64,000 bases of DNA from an uncultured Saprospiraceae bacterium (GCA_937921825.1 CAKZVK010000034.1:1-64000), one strand, 5' to 3'; counted from the stretch's first letter, positions 33,449-42,177 are shown. Made by a program: numbers and translations. The notes: generated by a model not told the origin, from the sequence alone.

Positions 33449-34033
33449 ATGCATGACATAGAACCATATCACAAATGGAGGCAATACTACATCGCCGCTG
33501 AGGACAAGAAATCAATATTTCATGGCACCAAGTATAGTGAATTCACTTTCACTAAGAAGATCTATAATTACTTTATTCATCCTCAGTGGGATTCTATAGG
33601 TAGCCCAACTTTGTATGCTAAAACCCTGTACGCAGATTATGATCACGGCTATGCCCTTATAGAGCTGCTAGGAGAATGGAATGATTGCCTCAATAATGAC
33701 ATTATGTTCCTTAAGCGTAAACTGGTGGACAACCTTATCCATCATGGTATCTATAAGTTTATGATTCTATGTGACAATGTTCTGGAGTATCATGGTTCTG
33801 ATGACAGTTATTATGAAGAGTGGTGGGATGATATAAAAGACGATCAAGGCTGGGTCGTCTTCTTAAATACAAGAGAACATATGCTCGAAGAAATGGAAAA
33901 GCTAAAAATCCAATACTATATTAATATCGGTCAATCTTACTTGGATATAAACTGGCGCAAAGCGCATCCCAAGCAGTCCTTTGTAGAAGTCACACGACTT
34001 ATAGAAATGGGCTCTAAACAACTCAGTCACTAG
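33449..34033 (+). CDS. Conserved-looking hypothetical protein upstream of era, 194 aa
   Basis: I do not recognise a family. The 194-residue protein starts MHDIEPYHKWRQYYIAAED and has no signal peptide or membrane segment. It is rich in aromatic and acidic residues (YHGSDDSYYEEWWDDIKDD), with the motifs FIHPQWDSIGSPTLYAKTLY and INWRKAHPKQSFVEVTRLIE. The gene ends five bases before the era ATG, so the two are very likely one transcript. The tight linkage suggests a housekeeping role near ribosome assembly or envelope work, but that is context only. The composition matches neighbouring genes and the ATG follows a good -7-like box. Confidence 0.8.
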   Translation: MHDIEPYHKWRQYYIAAEDKKSIFHGTKYSEFTFTKKIYNYFIHPQWDSIGSPTLYAKTLYADYDHGYALIELLGEWNDCLNNDIMFLKRKLVDNLIHHGIYKFMILCDNVLEYHGSDDSYYEEWWDDIKDDQGWVVFLNTREHMLEEMEKLKIQYYINIGQSYLDINWRKAHPKQSFVEVTRLIEMGSKQLSH

Positions 34034-34038
34034 TTACT

Positions 34039-34947
34039 ATGAAGAATGAAGACAAGCACTACTCTGGTTTTGTAAATATTATTGGAAAACCAAATGTAGG
34101 TAAGTCCACTTTGCTGAATGCCTTTATGGGAGAAAAGATGGCCATCATCTCTTCTAAGCCACAGACCACCAGACATAGATTCAAAGGACTAGTCAGTGGT
34201 CCTAATTTTCAGATAGTCTTTTCAGATACACCTGGACTAATAGACGATCCTATCTATAAAATGCAGGAGGCCATGAATGATTTTGCCATGTCCATCTTCC
34301 AAGATTCTGACGTCGTACTATTCATGATAGATCCTTACTCAGATTACTCAGGAGATGAAAAGGTGCTCAAAAAGCTAACTCATACGACTGTACCGAAATT
34401 TCTACTGATCAATAAAGTAGACACCTCTGATCCTGATACTTTGAAAAATCTGGAGAAAGAATGGTTAGAGAAGATCGCTTTTGATGAAGTCCATCATATT
34501 AGCGCCAAAGAAAAACTTGGTATCGATAATCTACTAGAGAGTATAAAAGTCCACCTTCAAGAAGGCCCCGCTTACTATCCTAAAGATCAAATCTCAGATA
34601 AGTCTGTACGTTTTTTCATATCAGAAATCATTAGAGAAAAAATCTTATTGCTCTATAAGCAGGAGATTCCTTACGCTTCTGAGGTCTTTGTAGAAGAATA
34701 CAAGGAGAGCGAAAAACATGGGCATCCATTTGTACATATCAAGGCGGTCATTTTTGTCATGCGAGATACTCAGAAGGGCATCCTCATAGGACACAAAGGT
34801 GCCCGCATCAAGAAGCTCGGCATAGAGTCTCGTAAGGACATTGAAGACTTTATAGACAGCAGATGTCACCTAGAACTCTTCATCAAGGTCAAAGATAAAT
34901 GGAGAGATGACGATAGGTTACTTAAGAGTTTCGGATATTTGCAGTAG
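34039..34947 (+). CDS. era: GTPase Era
   Basis: 302 aa. Essential GTPase that binds 16S rRNA and helps 30S subunit maturation; cytoplasmic and membrane-associated. The G1 motif GKPNVGKST is near residues 16-24, switch region PQTTRHRFKG near 42-51, G3 DTPG near 64-67, and G4 NKVD near 127-130. The C-terminal KH domain shows ILIGHKGARIKKLGIESRKD (about 254-273) and the closing FIKVKDKWRDDDRLLKSFGY. Normal family length. The ATG at 34039 follows the previous stop by five bases. Der follows after 57 bases on the same strand, so two ribosome-assembly GTPases are paired here. Confidence 0.97.
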   Translation: MKNEDKHYSGFVNIIGKPNVGKSTLLNAFMGEKMAIISSKPQTTRHRFKGLVSGPNFQIVFSDTPGLIDDPIYKMQEAMNDFAMSIFQDSDVVLFMIDPYSDYSGDEKVLKKLTHTTVPKFLLINKVDTSDPDTLKNLEKEWLEKIAFDEVHHISAKEKLGIDNLLESIKVHLQEGPAYYPKDQISDKSVRFFISEIIREKILLLYKQEIPYASEVFVEEYKESEKHGHPFVHIKAVIFVMRDTQKGILIGHKGARIKKLGIESRKDIEDFIDSRCHLELFIKVKDKWRDDDRLLKSFGYLQ

Positions 34948-35004
34948 AAAATGCCAATGAGCATTACAGGTATATCAAATTACAATCACAAAATTAGTTC
35001 TTAA

Positions 35005-36312
35005 GTGGCGCAAGTATTGGCAATAGTAGGGAGACCCAACGTAGGTAAGTCCACTCTGTTTAATAGACTCATCGGTCAAAAAAAAGCAATCACAGATAAC
35101 ATCAGTGGTGTTACTAGAGATCGGATCTATGGGACCTCAGAATGGAATGGCAAGCAATTCACAGTTATAGACACTGGTGGTTTTGTCAAAAACAGTGATG
35201 ATGTCTTCGAGGCAGCTATCAGAGAGCAAGTACACATAGCCATAGATGAGGCGGATGTCATCGTCTTCATGGTGGATGTCACAACGGGTATCACAGACCT
35301 AGATGAGCAGATGGCTAATATCCTAAGACGTCAGTCCAAGAAAGTCTTCGTTGCTGTTAATAAGGTAGACAACTACTCCAGAGAGTTAATGGCTAATGAA
35401 TTCTGGAGTCTAGGATTCGAGAATACCTTTTTCCTTTCTTCTATTAATGGGTCTGGTACTGGAGAGATTCTAGATGGGATTACAGAAATCCTAGATGACA
35501 ATAATGATGAAGAGGAAGGACGCATACCTAGAATAGCGATCGTCGGTCAGCCAAATGTCGGGAAGTCTTCATTGACTAATGCGCTGCTAGGTGAAGAAAG
35601 AAATATAGTCACTGACATCGCAGGGACGACCAGGGATAGTGTCAACAGCTACTACAATAAATTCGATAAAGAATTTTATCTCGTAGATACGGCAGGTATA
35701 CGTAAGAAAAGTAAGGTTCATGAGAACCTAGAATTCTACTCAGTCTTGAGAGCCATCAAGGCCATGGAAGACAGTGATGTCGTCTTACTCATGATAGATG
35801 CTAAAGACGGTATCGAAAGTCAAGACCTTGCCATCTTCGGCCTTGCTATCAAAAGACACAAAGGTGTCGTTATACTGGTCAACAAGTGGGATCTCATCGA
35901 GGACAAGGAGACCAATACCGCTAGAGATTTTGAAAAGAGATTAAAAGAAAAATTAGCTCCCTTCAATGATGTGCCTATTCTCTTTGTCAGTGTTCTCAAT
36001 AAACAAAGGATACATAAAGCCGTAGATCTAGCTCTTGAAGTCTATGAAAACCGTGCAAGAAAAATAAAAACGAGTGAGCTCAATGAGGTCATGCAGCAAG
36101 AAATAGAACGTAAGCCGCCACCCGCTCATAGAGGGAAATTTGTGACTATCAAATACATCTCTCAACTTCCCCTTTACTATCCGGCATTTGCATTTTTCTG
36201 TAATCATCCAGACCATGTAAAACAGAATTACAAAGGATTCTTAGAGAACAAATTAAGGTCACATTTTAATTTTAAAGGGGTACCGATTTCAATTTTCTTC
36301 AGAGCAAAGTAA
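35005..36312 (+). CDS. der: GTPase Der (EngA), two tandem G domains
   Basis: 435 aa. Acts in late assembly of the 50S ribosomal subunit. The first G domain has GRPNVGKST (about 8-16), DTGG and NKVD; the second has GQPNVGKSS (about 181-189), DTAGIRKKSKV and NKWD. The C-terminal KH-like domain ends with NFKGVPISIFFRAK. The start is GTG at 35005 (MAQVLAIVG): the G1 motif begins only seven codons later and no ATG lies in frame before it, so GTG is well supported. It follows era on the same strand. The rfbC gene begins eight bases after its stop, so this housekeeping unit may read into the polysaccharide locus. Confidence 0.97.
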   Translation: MAQVLAIVGRPNVGKSTLFNRLIGQKKAITDNISGVTRDRIYGTSEWNGKQFTVIDTGGFVKNSDDVFEAAIREQVHIAIDEADVIVFMVDVTTGITDLDEQMANILRRQSKKVFVAVNKVDNYSRELMANEFWSLGFENTFFLSSINGSGTGEILDGITEILDDNNDEEEGRIPRIAIVGQPNVGKSSLTNALLGEERNIVTDIAGTTRDSVNSYYNKFDKEFYLVDTAGIRKKSKVHENLEFYSVLRAIKAMEDSDVVLLMIDAKDGIESQDLAIFGLAIKRHKGVVILVNKWDLIEDKETNTARDFEKRLKEKLAPFNDVPILFVSVLNKQRIHKAVDLALEVYENRARKIKTSELNEVMQQEIERKPPPAHRGKFVTIKYISQLPLYYPAFAFFCNHPDHVKQNYKGFLENKLRSHFNFKGVPISIFFRAK

Positions 36313-36320
36313 GTCTTGTA

Positions 36321-36875
36321 ATGAGTATCACTAAGACAGAATTCAAAGGCCTTTATATCTTCGAGCCCAAAGTATATAAAGACGAACGAGGTTATTTTTT
36401 CGAAAGCTATAACCAGCAGCTGTGGAAAGAAGCTGGTATCAAATGCACCTTCGTTCAAGACAATGAATCTAAATCGCAGTACGGAACTCTACGGGGCTTA
36501 CATTACCAGTTACCTCCTCATGACCAGGCAAAACTTGTTAGAGTTACACAAGGCAAAGTATTGGATATCGTCGTAGATATAAGGCCAGAACAGCCTACCT
36601 ATGGTCAGAGCTATAGCATAGAACTCAGCAGTAGAAACAAAAAGCAAATGCTTATCCCTAAGGGGTTTGCACATGGTTTTGTGACACTTAGTAAGACAGC
36701 AGTGTTTAACTACAAATGCTCTAATCTATACAATAAAGAAAGTGAAGGTCAAATCAATCCACTGGATAAATCTCTAAAGCTCGACTGGGGCATACTGAAA
36801 AAGGATATGATCTTATCTAAAAAAGATAAAGCCGGTCCAGCATTCGGCAAGCATAAGAAATGGCCTAAAAAGTAG
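36321..36875 (+). CDS. rfbC: dTDP-4-dehydrorhamnose 3,5-epimerase
   Basis: 184 aa, cupin fold. Third step of dTDP-L-rhamnose synthesis: epimerises C3 and C5 of dTDP-4-keto-6-deoxyglucose. Visible landmarks are ERGYFFESYNQQLW (about 22-35), FVQDNESKSQYGTLRGLHYQ (about 44-63, with the catalytic His in RGLHYQ), KLVRVTQGKVLDIVVDIR (about 71-88) and IPKGFAHGFVTLS (about 113-125). Normal family length. The rfbA, rfbB and rfbD partners are not in this window. It starts eight bases after der and faces the convergent neuA gene, whose end lies 22 bases away. Confidence 0.95.
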   Translation: MSITKTEFKGLYIFEPKVYKDERGYFFESYNQQLWKEAGIKCTFVQDNESKSQYGTLRGLHYQLPPHDQAKLVRVTQGKVLDIVVDIRPEQPTYGQSYSIELSSRNKKQMLIPKGFAHGFVTLSKTAVFNYKCSNLYNKESEGQINPLDKSLKLDWGILKKDMILSKKDKAGPAFGKHKKWPKK

Positions 36876-36897
36876 TCTCTGTAATGAAGAAATCTGG

Positions 36898-37566
36898 CTA
36901 TGAATACTTCTTCATTAGCTGCTCTGCAATAATCCAATCATGCGGTTCATCTAACTCAAGGCTAGTATACTCTGGCATCTCATAGAGAGCAATCTTCCCT
37001 GAAAGGCGATTACTATTTTGAATTATATCTCCCACTCTACTGATATAGAAGGCGCCATTCTCCATCAGCAGACCATCATATTCTTGCCTTCTAGGACGAG
37101 CTTTAAAATCATAATTGAGAGCTGTCCCGTTATCGTTCCAGAAGAATCTTTTACTTCTTGTAGCACTCAACAGACTATCCGCCTTAGATTCATTAAAGAG
37201 TGAAAGCGCTTCAGTCAGATTACGGGCCTTAGTAAATGGAGAAGTAGCCTGCATTAGAATAAATATATCCTCTTGAGCCAATGCAGCACTTTCCAGATAC
37301 TCTAGCATCACAGATTCTGTGGACGAATGATCTTGAGCATTTTCCTCAGAGCGATGATGGATACTACAGTTCGGAATTTCCAAGCTTGAGACTAGCTCTT
37401 TGATTTTTTCGTCATCTGTAGAGATGATTATCTCATCTACTTCTGTACATTCTTTAGCTGCGGTGAGACACCAAGATACCAATGGCTTACCAGCCAACAG
37501 TTTGATGTTCTTGGAAGGTATTGATTTAGACCCTCCTCTTACTGGTATGAAAGCTATAGTTTTAAT
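36898..37566 (-). CDS. neuA: CMP-nonulosonate (sialic-acid type) cytidylyltransferase, ATT start
   Basis: 222 aa. Activates a nonulosonic acid (Neu5Ac, legionaminic or pseudaminic acid) with CTP to the CMP-sugar for surface glycans. The conserved N-terminal nucleotide-binding motif RGGSKSIPSKN lies at residues 10-20 and is needed for activity, so the gene must start upstream of the internal TTG at 37497. Reading up in frame from that motif (KTIAFIPV) there is no ATG, GTG or TTG before a stop; the only sensible start is ATT at 37566, four bases after the neuB stop. Other motifs: ISTDDEKI, LMQATSPF and the late NGAFYI. It is transcribed with neuB. A sequencing error in the start codon is possible. 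Confidence 0.87.
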   Translation of the reverse strand: MKTIAFIPVRGGSKSIPSKNIKLLAGKPLVSWCLTAAKECTEVDEIIISTDDEKIKELVSSLEIPNCSIHHRSEENAQDHSSTESVMLEYLESAALAQEDIFILMQATSPFTKARNLTEALSLFNESKADSLLSATRSKRFFWNDNGTALNYDFKARPRRQEYDGLLMENGAFYISRVGDIIQNSNRLSGKIALYEMPEYTSLELDEPHDWIIAEQLMKKYS

Positions 37567-37570
37567 GAAT

Positions 37571-38434
37571 CTATTTGTTGAATTTTAGCTTAGTTCGCTG
37601 AGGTGCTTCTATGTCTAGAATATCTTGCTCTTTGTAGGTCAGACTTTGTCTAGTGGCATCTAAGTTTCTGACTAGCTTAGCTAAGCCCCCTGGCTCTAGA
37701 GAAGCCGCATGATCTGTCCCCTTCCAAGTTCTGTCCTTGGTGAAATGTCTCTCTATCCATTGCGCTCCTAAGGTATAAGCTGCTATATCTATAGCGATAC
37801 CAAGATGATGCCCAGAGAAACCAACAGCGGCTACCTTAGCTCCATATTCATTTCTTAGTCTCTGTATCTCTAGCAGTGCCACTTGATTAAAGGGGACAGG
37901 GTAACCCGAAGTACAACTGTAGAGCACTAGTCGATCAGGATGATCCCTGAACTTTTCAATTAACTGGATCTCTTCCTCCTTCTTCGTCATACCCAATGAA
38001 ATATGAAGTGGCCCACTATACTCACTAAGCAATAGATCAATGAGATCGCCATTAGTATTGCAAGCTGAGGGTATTTTTATAAAATCAGGAGCTAGAGAAA
38101 TTACCTCTCTAGCAGAACTAAGATCCCATACTGAGGTTGCATAGCCAATCCCGATTTTCTCGCAGTGATATTTCAACTGAGCATGCTGATCAATATCTAA
38201 TTCTAGATATTCACGATGAGCACCATAAGTAGTGCCATAAGCGTTATAACTGACGGGGTGAGGTGTATTATAAGCCTCTTTAGATAATAGCTCCTTATTC
38301 GTTCTTTTCTGAAACTTAGCATAATCAGCGCCACTCTGATGTGCAAGGTCTATCAACTCAATAGCGATATCGAACTCCCCTTTGTGGTTGCACCCAATCT
38401 CTGCTATAACCTTCGGTTTTCGGTAAGAAATCAT
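37571..38434 (-). CDS. neuB: Nonulosonic acid (NeuB-type) synthase lacking the C-terminal SAF domain
   Basis: 287 aa. NeuB enzymes condense phosphoenolpyruvate with an N-acylated hexosamine such as ManNAc to make a nine-carbon acid. The TIM-barrel shows AEIGCNHKGEFDIAIELI (about 11-28), GADYAKFQKR (about 35-44), SVWDLSSA, IKIPSACNTNGDLI, HISLGMT, LYSCTSGYP, VGFSGHHLGI and ERHFTKDRTWKGTDHAASL. These are the PEP, metal and sugar residues of the family. Typical members are about 340 aa with a C-terminal antifreeze-like SAF domain that covers the partner active site; this one stops right after the barrel at EAPQRTKLKFNK. It is followed after four bases by neuA. Exact product not decidable from sequence. 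Confidence 0.88.
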   Translation of the reverse strand: MISYRKPKVIAEIGCNHKGEFDIAIELIDLAHQSGADYAKFQKRTNKELLSKEAYNTPHPVSYNAYGTTYGAHREYLELDIDQHAQLKYHCEKIGIGYATSVWDLSSAREVISLAPDFIKIPSACNTNGDLIDLLLSEYSGPLHISLGMTKKEEEIQLIEKFRDHPDRLVLYSCTSGYPVPFNQVALLEIQRLRNEYGAKVAAVGFSGHHLGIAIDIAAYTLGAQWIERHFTKDRTWKGTDHAASLEPGGLAKLVRNLDATRQSLTYKEQDILDIEAPQRTKLKFNK

Positions 38435-38525
38435 TTATTGATCTATTATATCAATTCATTACAATATTGAGGATTATATTTGAGAAACTTATTGGATTGT
38501 ATAATTATTGCATCTAAAATATTTT

Positions 38526-39140
38526 ATGATATCTGAACAGTTTATCAGCCTTCTCAAAACAAGGAGTCTCGATATAAATAGTGAAAGAAAAGAGTTGTTG
38601 GACAAATTGGTAGATATCATTCATTCCTCTCTGAAGGAGACAAATCAAGCCGTAGTTAAATTTATCTGTACCCATAATAGTAGAAGGTCACAGGCTGCAG
38701 AATTCCTACTAGATGTACTAGCAAGAGAAAACAAGTTAAATATACTTGCTCTTAGTGCTGGCACAGAATATACGGCCTTCAATATAAATATGGTGGAAGC
38801 CCTTAGAGAATTTGGCTTTGAATTAATAGAGTTCGGAGATAAAAAGAATCCTCTCTACATCTACAGTATAGGAGTAGATGATCTGTATTACTATTCTAAG
38901 ACCTATGATGACAAACTGAATCAAGTCGAAAGTCCTATAATCGTAACAGTATGTGGGGATGCAAATGAAAACTGCCCAGTCATCCCAGGGACCTATGAAA
39001 GAATACACGTCGGATACAAAGACCCTAAGAGTTCCGACGGCACTGCCCACCAGGAAGAAACCTACAAAAACAAAGTCCTCGAAATTGGTAGTGAAATGTA
39101 CTACCTCATAGATCGCTTAAAGCGCTTAGTTACTGTCTAA
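38526..39140 (+). CDS. ArsC/LMW-phosphatase-family protein (thioredoxin-coupled arsenate reductase type)
   Basis: 204 aa from ATG at 38526; an upstream TTG at 38508 is less likely. The P-loop CTHNSRRSQ (C48-x5-R54-S55) is the CX5RS motif of low-molecular-weight phosphotyrosine phosphatases and ArsC. A pair of cysteines, C143 and C150 in VCGDANENCPVIPG, matches the redox pair of thioredoxin-coupled ArsC, which pure phosphatases lack. There is an extra N-terminal helix of about 40 residues. No arsR or arsenite pump is nearby. Its stop overlaps the start of the next gene (TAATG), so it is coupled to a nucleotide-sugar dehydrogenase. A Wzb-like phosphatase role in polysaccharide control is possible; the cysteine pair favours reductase chemistry. 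Confidence 0.8.
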   Translation: MISEQFISLLKTRSLDINSERKELLDKLVDIIHSSLKETNQAVVKFICTHNSRRSQAAEFLLDVLARENKLNILALSAGTEYTAFNINMVEALREFGFELIEFGDKKNPLYIYSIGVDDLYYYSKTYDDKLNQVESPIIVTVCGDANENCPVIPGTYERIHVGYKDPKSSDGTAHQEETYKNKVLEIGSEMYYLIDRLKRLVTV

Positions 39141-40423
39141 TGGTAGAGAGTGGATATAAGATAGGGGTATTAGGACTTGGTTATGTTGGACTACCTATAG
39201 CATTGGTCATGAATAAAAAATATCCTGTCAGAGGATATGACACCAATAGTGATAAAGTGAGCTCACTGAACAATGGGATAGATCCTTCTAATGAAATTGA
39301 AGATGCCATTCTTAGTGCTAGTACCATAGAATTCTATGATGAAATAAAAGAACTCAAAGATTGTAACATCTACATAGTTGCCGTTCCTACTCCAGTAGAT
39401 AGATACAAAACCCCTAATCTTGATTATCTGACTTTAGCATGTGAATTACTCACTGAAGTAATCTCTAAAAATGACTTGATCATTTTTGAATCTACAGTAT
39501 ATCCTGGATGTACTGAAGAGGTATGTGTTCCTATAATCGAGAGTAAGACAGGTCTAAAGTTAAACGATGGATTTAGAGTAGGATATTCTCCTGAGAGAAT
39601 AGTCCCAGGCGTAGATAGTCGTCAGATAGAAAACGTTATAAAAGTAGTCTCCGGGTCTGATGATATTTCCCTAAAGTTAGTCTCTTCACTGTATGCGTCA
39701 GTCATTCCGGCAGGAGTCTATGAAGCAGAAAGTATCAAGATAGCAGAGGCTGCAAAAATTGTAGAAAATACTCAAAGAAATGTCAACATTGCATTGATGA
39801 ATGAGCTATCAATGATCTTTGACAAATTAAATATTGATACTTCCAAGGTCCTACAAACTGCAGGCACTAAATGGAATTTCCATTCCTACCATCCTGGTCT
39901 AGTAGGGGGACATTGTATAGATGTAGATCCCTATTATCTCACTTACAAAGCAGAGTCTGTAGGATACTATCCCGAAATTATTCTTGCAAGCAAAAAAATT
40001 AATAGCAAAATCCCAGTCTTTATAGCCAAGAAAATTATTGAGAGCCTGCTAGAAAAAGGAAAGACCTTAGCACAATGCAAAGTGCTCATCAAAGGGATTA
40101 CTTTCAAAGAAAATGTTGCTGATCATAGAAACTCAAAAGTGGTAGATCTATACATGGAGCTGCAGACCTATAATCTTAAAGTAGATATTACCGATCCGTT
40201 AGCCAATGCTTCTGAGATAAAAGGAACTTACGATATCGATCTTATGAAGCATCCTCTAGAGAAATATGATGCAATGATATTAGCTGTTCCTCATAAGGTG
40301 TACCTAGAGGAGGGATGGACCCAATGGCAAGAAATACTAAAAGATGATGCTATAATCTTTGATGTAAAATCTCAATTCGCAGAGGTGGAGCTTCCAGCAG
40401 GTATCAAAAGACTATCACTCTAA
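39140..40423 (+). CDS. Nucleotide-sugar 6-dehydrogenase (TviB/WbpA-like)
   Basis: 427 aa, UDP-glucose/GDP-mannose dehydrogenase family. It oxidises C6 of a UDP-HexNAc to the uronic acid with NAD. Visible: the Rossmann motif GVLGLGYVGLPIA (about 9-21), VAVPTPVD (about 85-92), ESTVYPGCTEEV, GYSPERIVPG, KIVENTQRNVNIALMNEL (about 211-228), the catalytic-Cys segment GGHCIDVDPYYL (about 256-267), and GITFKENVADHRNSKVVDL in the C-terminal domain. The likely substrate is UDP-GlcNAc or UDP-GalNAc by similarity to WbpA/TviB; substrate is not certain. It overlaps the ArsC-like gene by one base. It is a paralogue of the WecC-type enzyme at 44595-45815. Confidence 0.92.
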   Translation: MVESGYKIGVLGLGYVGLPIALVMNKKYPVRGYDTNSDKVSSLNNGIDPSNEIEDAILSASTIEFYDEIKELKDCNIYIVAVPTPVDRYKTPNLDYLTLACELLTEVISKNDLIIFESTVYPGCTEEVCVPIIESKTGLKLNDGFRVGYSPERIVPGVDSRQIENVIKVVSGSDDISLKLVSSLYASVIPAGVYEAESIKIAEAAKIVENTQRNVNIALMNELSMIFDKLNIDTSKVLQTAGTKWNFHSYHPGLVGGHCIDVDPYYLTYKAESVGYYPEIILASKKINSKIPVFIAKKIIESLLEKGKTLAQCKVLIKGITFKENVADHRNSKVVDLYMELQTYNLKVDITDPLANASEIKGTYDIDLMKHPLEKYDAMILAVPHKVYLEEGWTQWQEILKDDAIIFDVKSQFAEVELPAGIKRLSL

Positions 40424-40431
40424 GAAGAACT

Positions 40432-41610
40432 CTACCTTAATACAGTTATAGTTCCGAAATATCTTTTTTCTTCTTGGTTTCGAAGTAGAACTATAGAATA
40501 TGTATAAACACCTTGCACAACTGGTTGTCCATTATATAGACCATTCCATGCTGGTCCATTTTCATTAGTTAATCCTGTATCACCTCTAAAAATAAGACTA
40601 CCCCATCTATCATAAATTTCAAATTCTTGGACTTGATTATTGATCTCTTCGCAGTTGAAGATTGTGAAGACTTTATTAGCTGGATCACTAAGTGAAATAA
40701 TATTGGGGACATAGACAGGGCAATCAATACAAGACTGATTGTAAAGCTCATCCTCGATCAGCAAACATAGACCACACGTGTCCAAAACTGCTAGTCCATT
40801 TGGGACTCCATTGCAATCAACACAGGATTGATTAAAAATAGGATCATTAGGTTCTAAGCATTCACCGCATTCGTCGATAACTGCAGTTCCATTTATTGTG
40901 CCGTTACAGTCAATAGCTACAAAAGACAAAGCACAAACCGCATCAATATCTGCGCCAGGGGAATTACCATTACAGGGTCTATCATCTATATCCTCCAATC
41001 TAATGGCATCAAAAAATAAGGTATTGGTATTCTGCCCAGGAATTATTAGGTCTACATCAATTGATGAAGTTGCTCCTTCCACCCTCGTCAAGAAATAGAA
41101 ACCATCTTCGACATCATCAGTCAGTCCGACCGCCACCAAAACACTAGCGGTATTAACATCTGCAGGACGCAGATAAACATGCATTGCTTCTACTAAGGGT
41201 CCTACTTCAAAAACATGTAAATCATCGGAGCTATCCCCTGAGTTAGTGATTAGATTATTTGTGAATTTTAGGCTAAGATGGCCGCCCTCTCCTAAAAAAA
41301 CATATTCTGGCACCAAGCCATTAACACCTAGATAATCGCCCGTACCTAGTGCTCCTTCCGGAAAATCATCAAAATTAGAGCAACCAGATTCATATGAAAT
41401 TACTTCATCTGCGAAGCTGATACCACTAGCACAGATATCACAACTCAACATTGCAAAGACAAGACATTCCTCATCTTCACAGTCTATATTACCATCTCCA
41501 TCATTGTCTATACCATCAGCACAGACAACGGAATTATTCTCTTGCGAAATTGTCAAGAGTGAGGTAAATAAAAAAAGTATCGTCATTGCTGTCTGTGGAA
41601 GATTGAACAT
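40432..41610 (-). CDS. Secreted cysteine-rich protein with type B C-terminal sorting domain
   Basis: 392 aa with a signal peptide (MFNLPQTAMTILFLFTSLLT, cleaved after TISQ). Right after it is a calcium-binding-like DNDGDGNIDCEDEEC loop (about 36-50), as in thrombospondin type 3 repeats. The middle (about 60-230) is a beta-rich unit with LHVFEVGP and FFDAIRLEDIDD phrases and an exposed GDYLGV turn. Two copies of a 38-residue cysteine repeat follow (DCNGTINGTAVIDECGEC and DCNGVPNGLAVLDTCGLC). The last 95 residues (VYVPNIISLSDP, EIYDRWGSLIFRG, GVYTYSIVLLR, GTITVLR) are the gliding-motility-associated sorting domain. It sits inside the polysaccharide locus, unlike the four giants. Surface or released protein; function unknown. 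Confidence 0.87.
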   Translation of the reverse strand: MFNLPQTAMTILFLFTSLLTISQENNSVVCADGIDNDGDGNIDCEDEECLVFAMLSCDICASGISFADEVISYESGCSNFDDFPEGALGTGDYLGVNGLVPEYVFLGEGGHLSLKFTNNLITNSGDSSDDLHVFEVGPLVEAMHVYLRPADVNTASVLVAVGLTDDVEDGFYFLTRVEGATSSIDVDLIIPGQNTNTLFFDAIRLEDIDDRPCNGNSPGADIDAVCALSFVAIDCNGTINGTAVIDECGECLEPNDPIFNQSCVDCNGVPNGLAVLDTCGLCLLIEDELYNQSCIDCPVYVPNIISLSDPANKVFTIFNCEEINNQVQEFEIYDRWGSLIFRGDTGLTNENGPAWNGLYNGQPVVQGVYTYSIVLLRNQEEKRYFGTITVLR

Positions 41611-41648
41611 AAGCGGTTATAGATTTCCCCGATGGAATATTAAAGAAA

Positions 41649-42167
41649 TCACCTCTCAGCATATACCCCATAATAACGAGGGGTCCTATTCCTGAGAAAA
41701 GGTCTTATACCAATCTTATCGGATTTACTCACCCATTTCACTCTATCCTTGATAGTCCAGCCTGACTTCTCTAACAACCAATCAAATTGCCAATCTTCGA
41801 ATTCATGATAATGTCTGTCCCAGGGATCGGTTTTAGACTTATATGCAGGAGCAAACCAAAGTCTTAGAGGTATAGTGAAAATAACTTTCGGCGCTTTTAT
41901 GTTCTTTAATACTGTAAATGGATTCAGCATGTGCTCTAAAATTTCAAAGCCGCTGACAACATCGAAGTCTCCATAATGGGATAAATCATACTCCAAATCT
42001 AAATCCTCCCCTTTAGTATTTGCTACAGAATAGCCATTCTCTTTCATTATCTCTCCAAATGGATTAGCGACTCCGAGATCTAGAATGGTCTCAGAATTTT
42101 GAACATTCTTTTTTAGAAACTTCAAGGTATGATTGTACCTATCGGTAGGCATATTGTTTTCATACAT
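41649..42167 (-). CDS. Class I SAM-dependent methyltransferase
   Basis: 172 aa. The SAM-binding motif is ILDLGVANPFGE (about 28-39), followed by the acidic-strand equivalent GEDLDLEYDLS, then FDVVSGFEILEHMLNPF (about 68-84) and the VIFTIPLRLWF strand. This is the pattern of small methyltransferases near glycan loci (Methyltransf_11/23 type). No signal peptide or membrane part. The gene follows the glycosyltransferase at 42178 after ten bases on the same strand, so it probably methylates a sugar or lipid-linked glycan made by this locus. The exact target cannot be told from sequence. Confidence 0.82.
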   Translation of the reverse strand: MYENNMPTDRYNHTLKFLKKNVQNSETILDLGVANPFGEIMKENGYSVANTKGEDLDLEYDLSHYGDFDVVSGFEILEHMLNPFTVLKNIKAPKVIFTIPLRLWFAPAYKSKTDPWDRHYHEFEDWQFDWLLEKSGWTIKDRVKWVSKSDKIGIRPFLRNRTPRYYGVYAER

Positions 42168-42177
42168 AGCTATAGTG

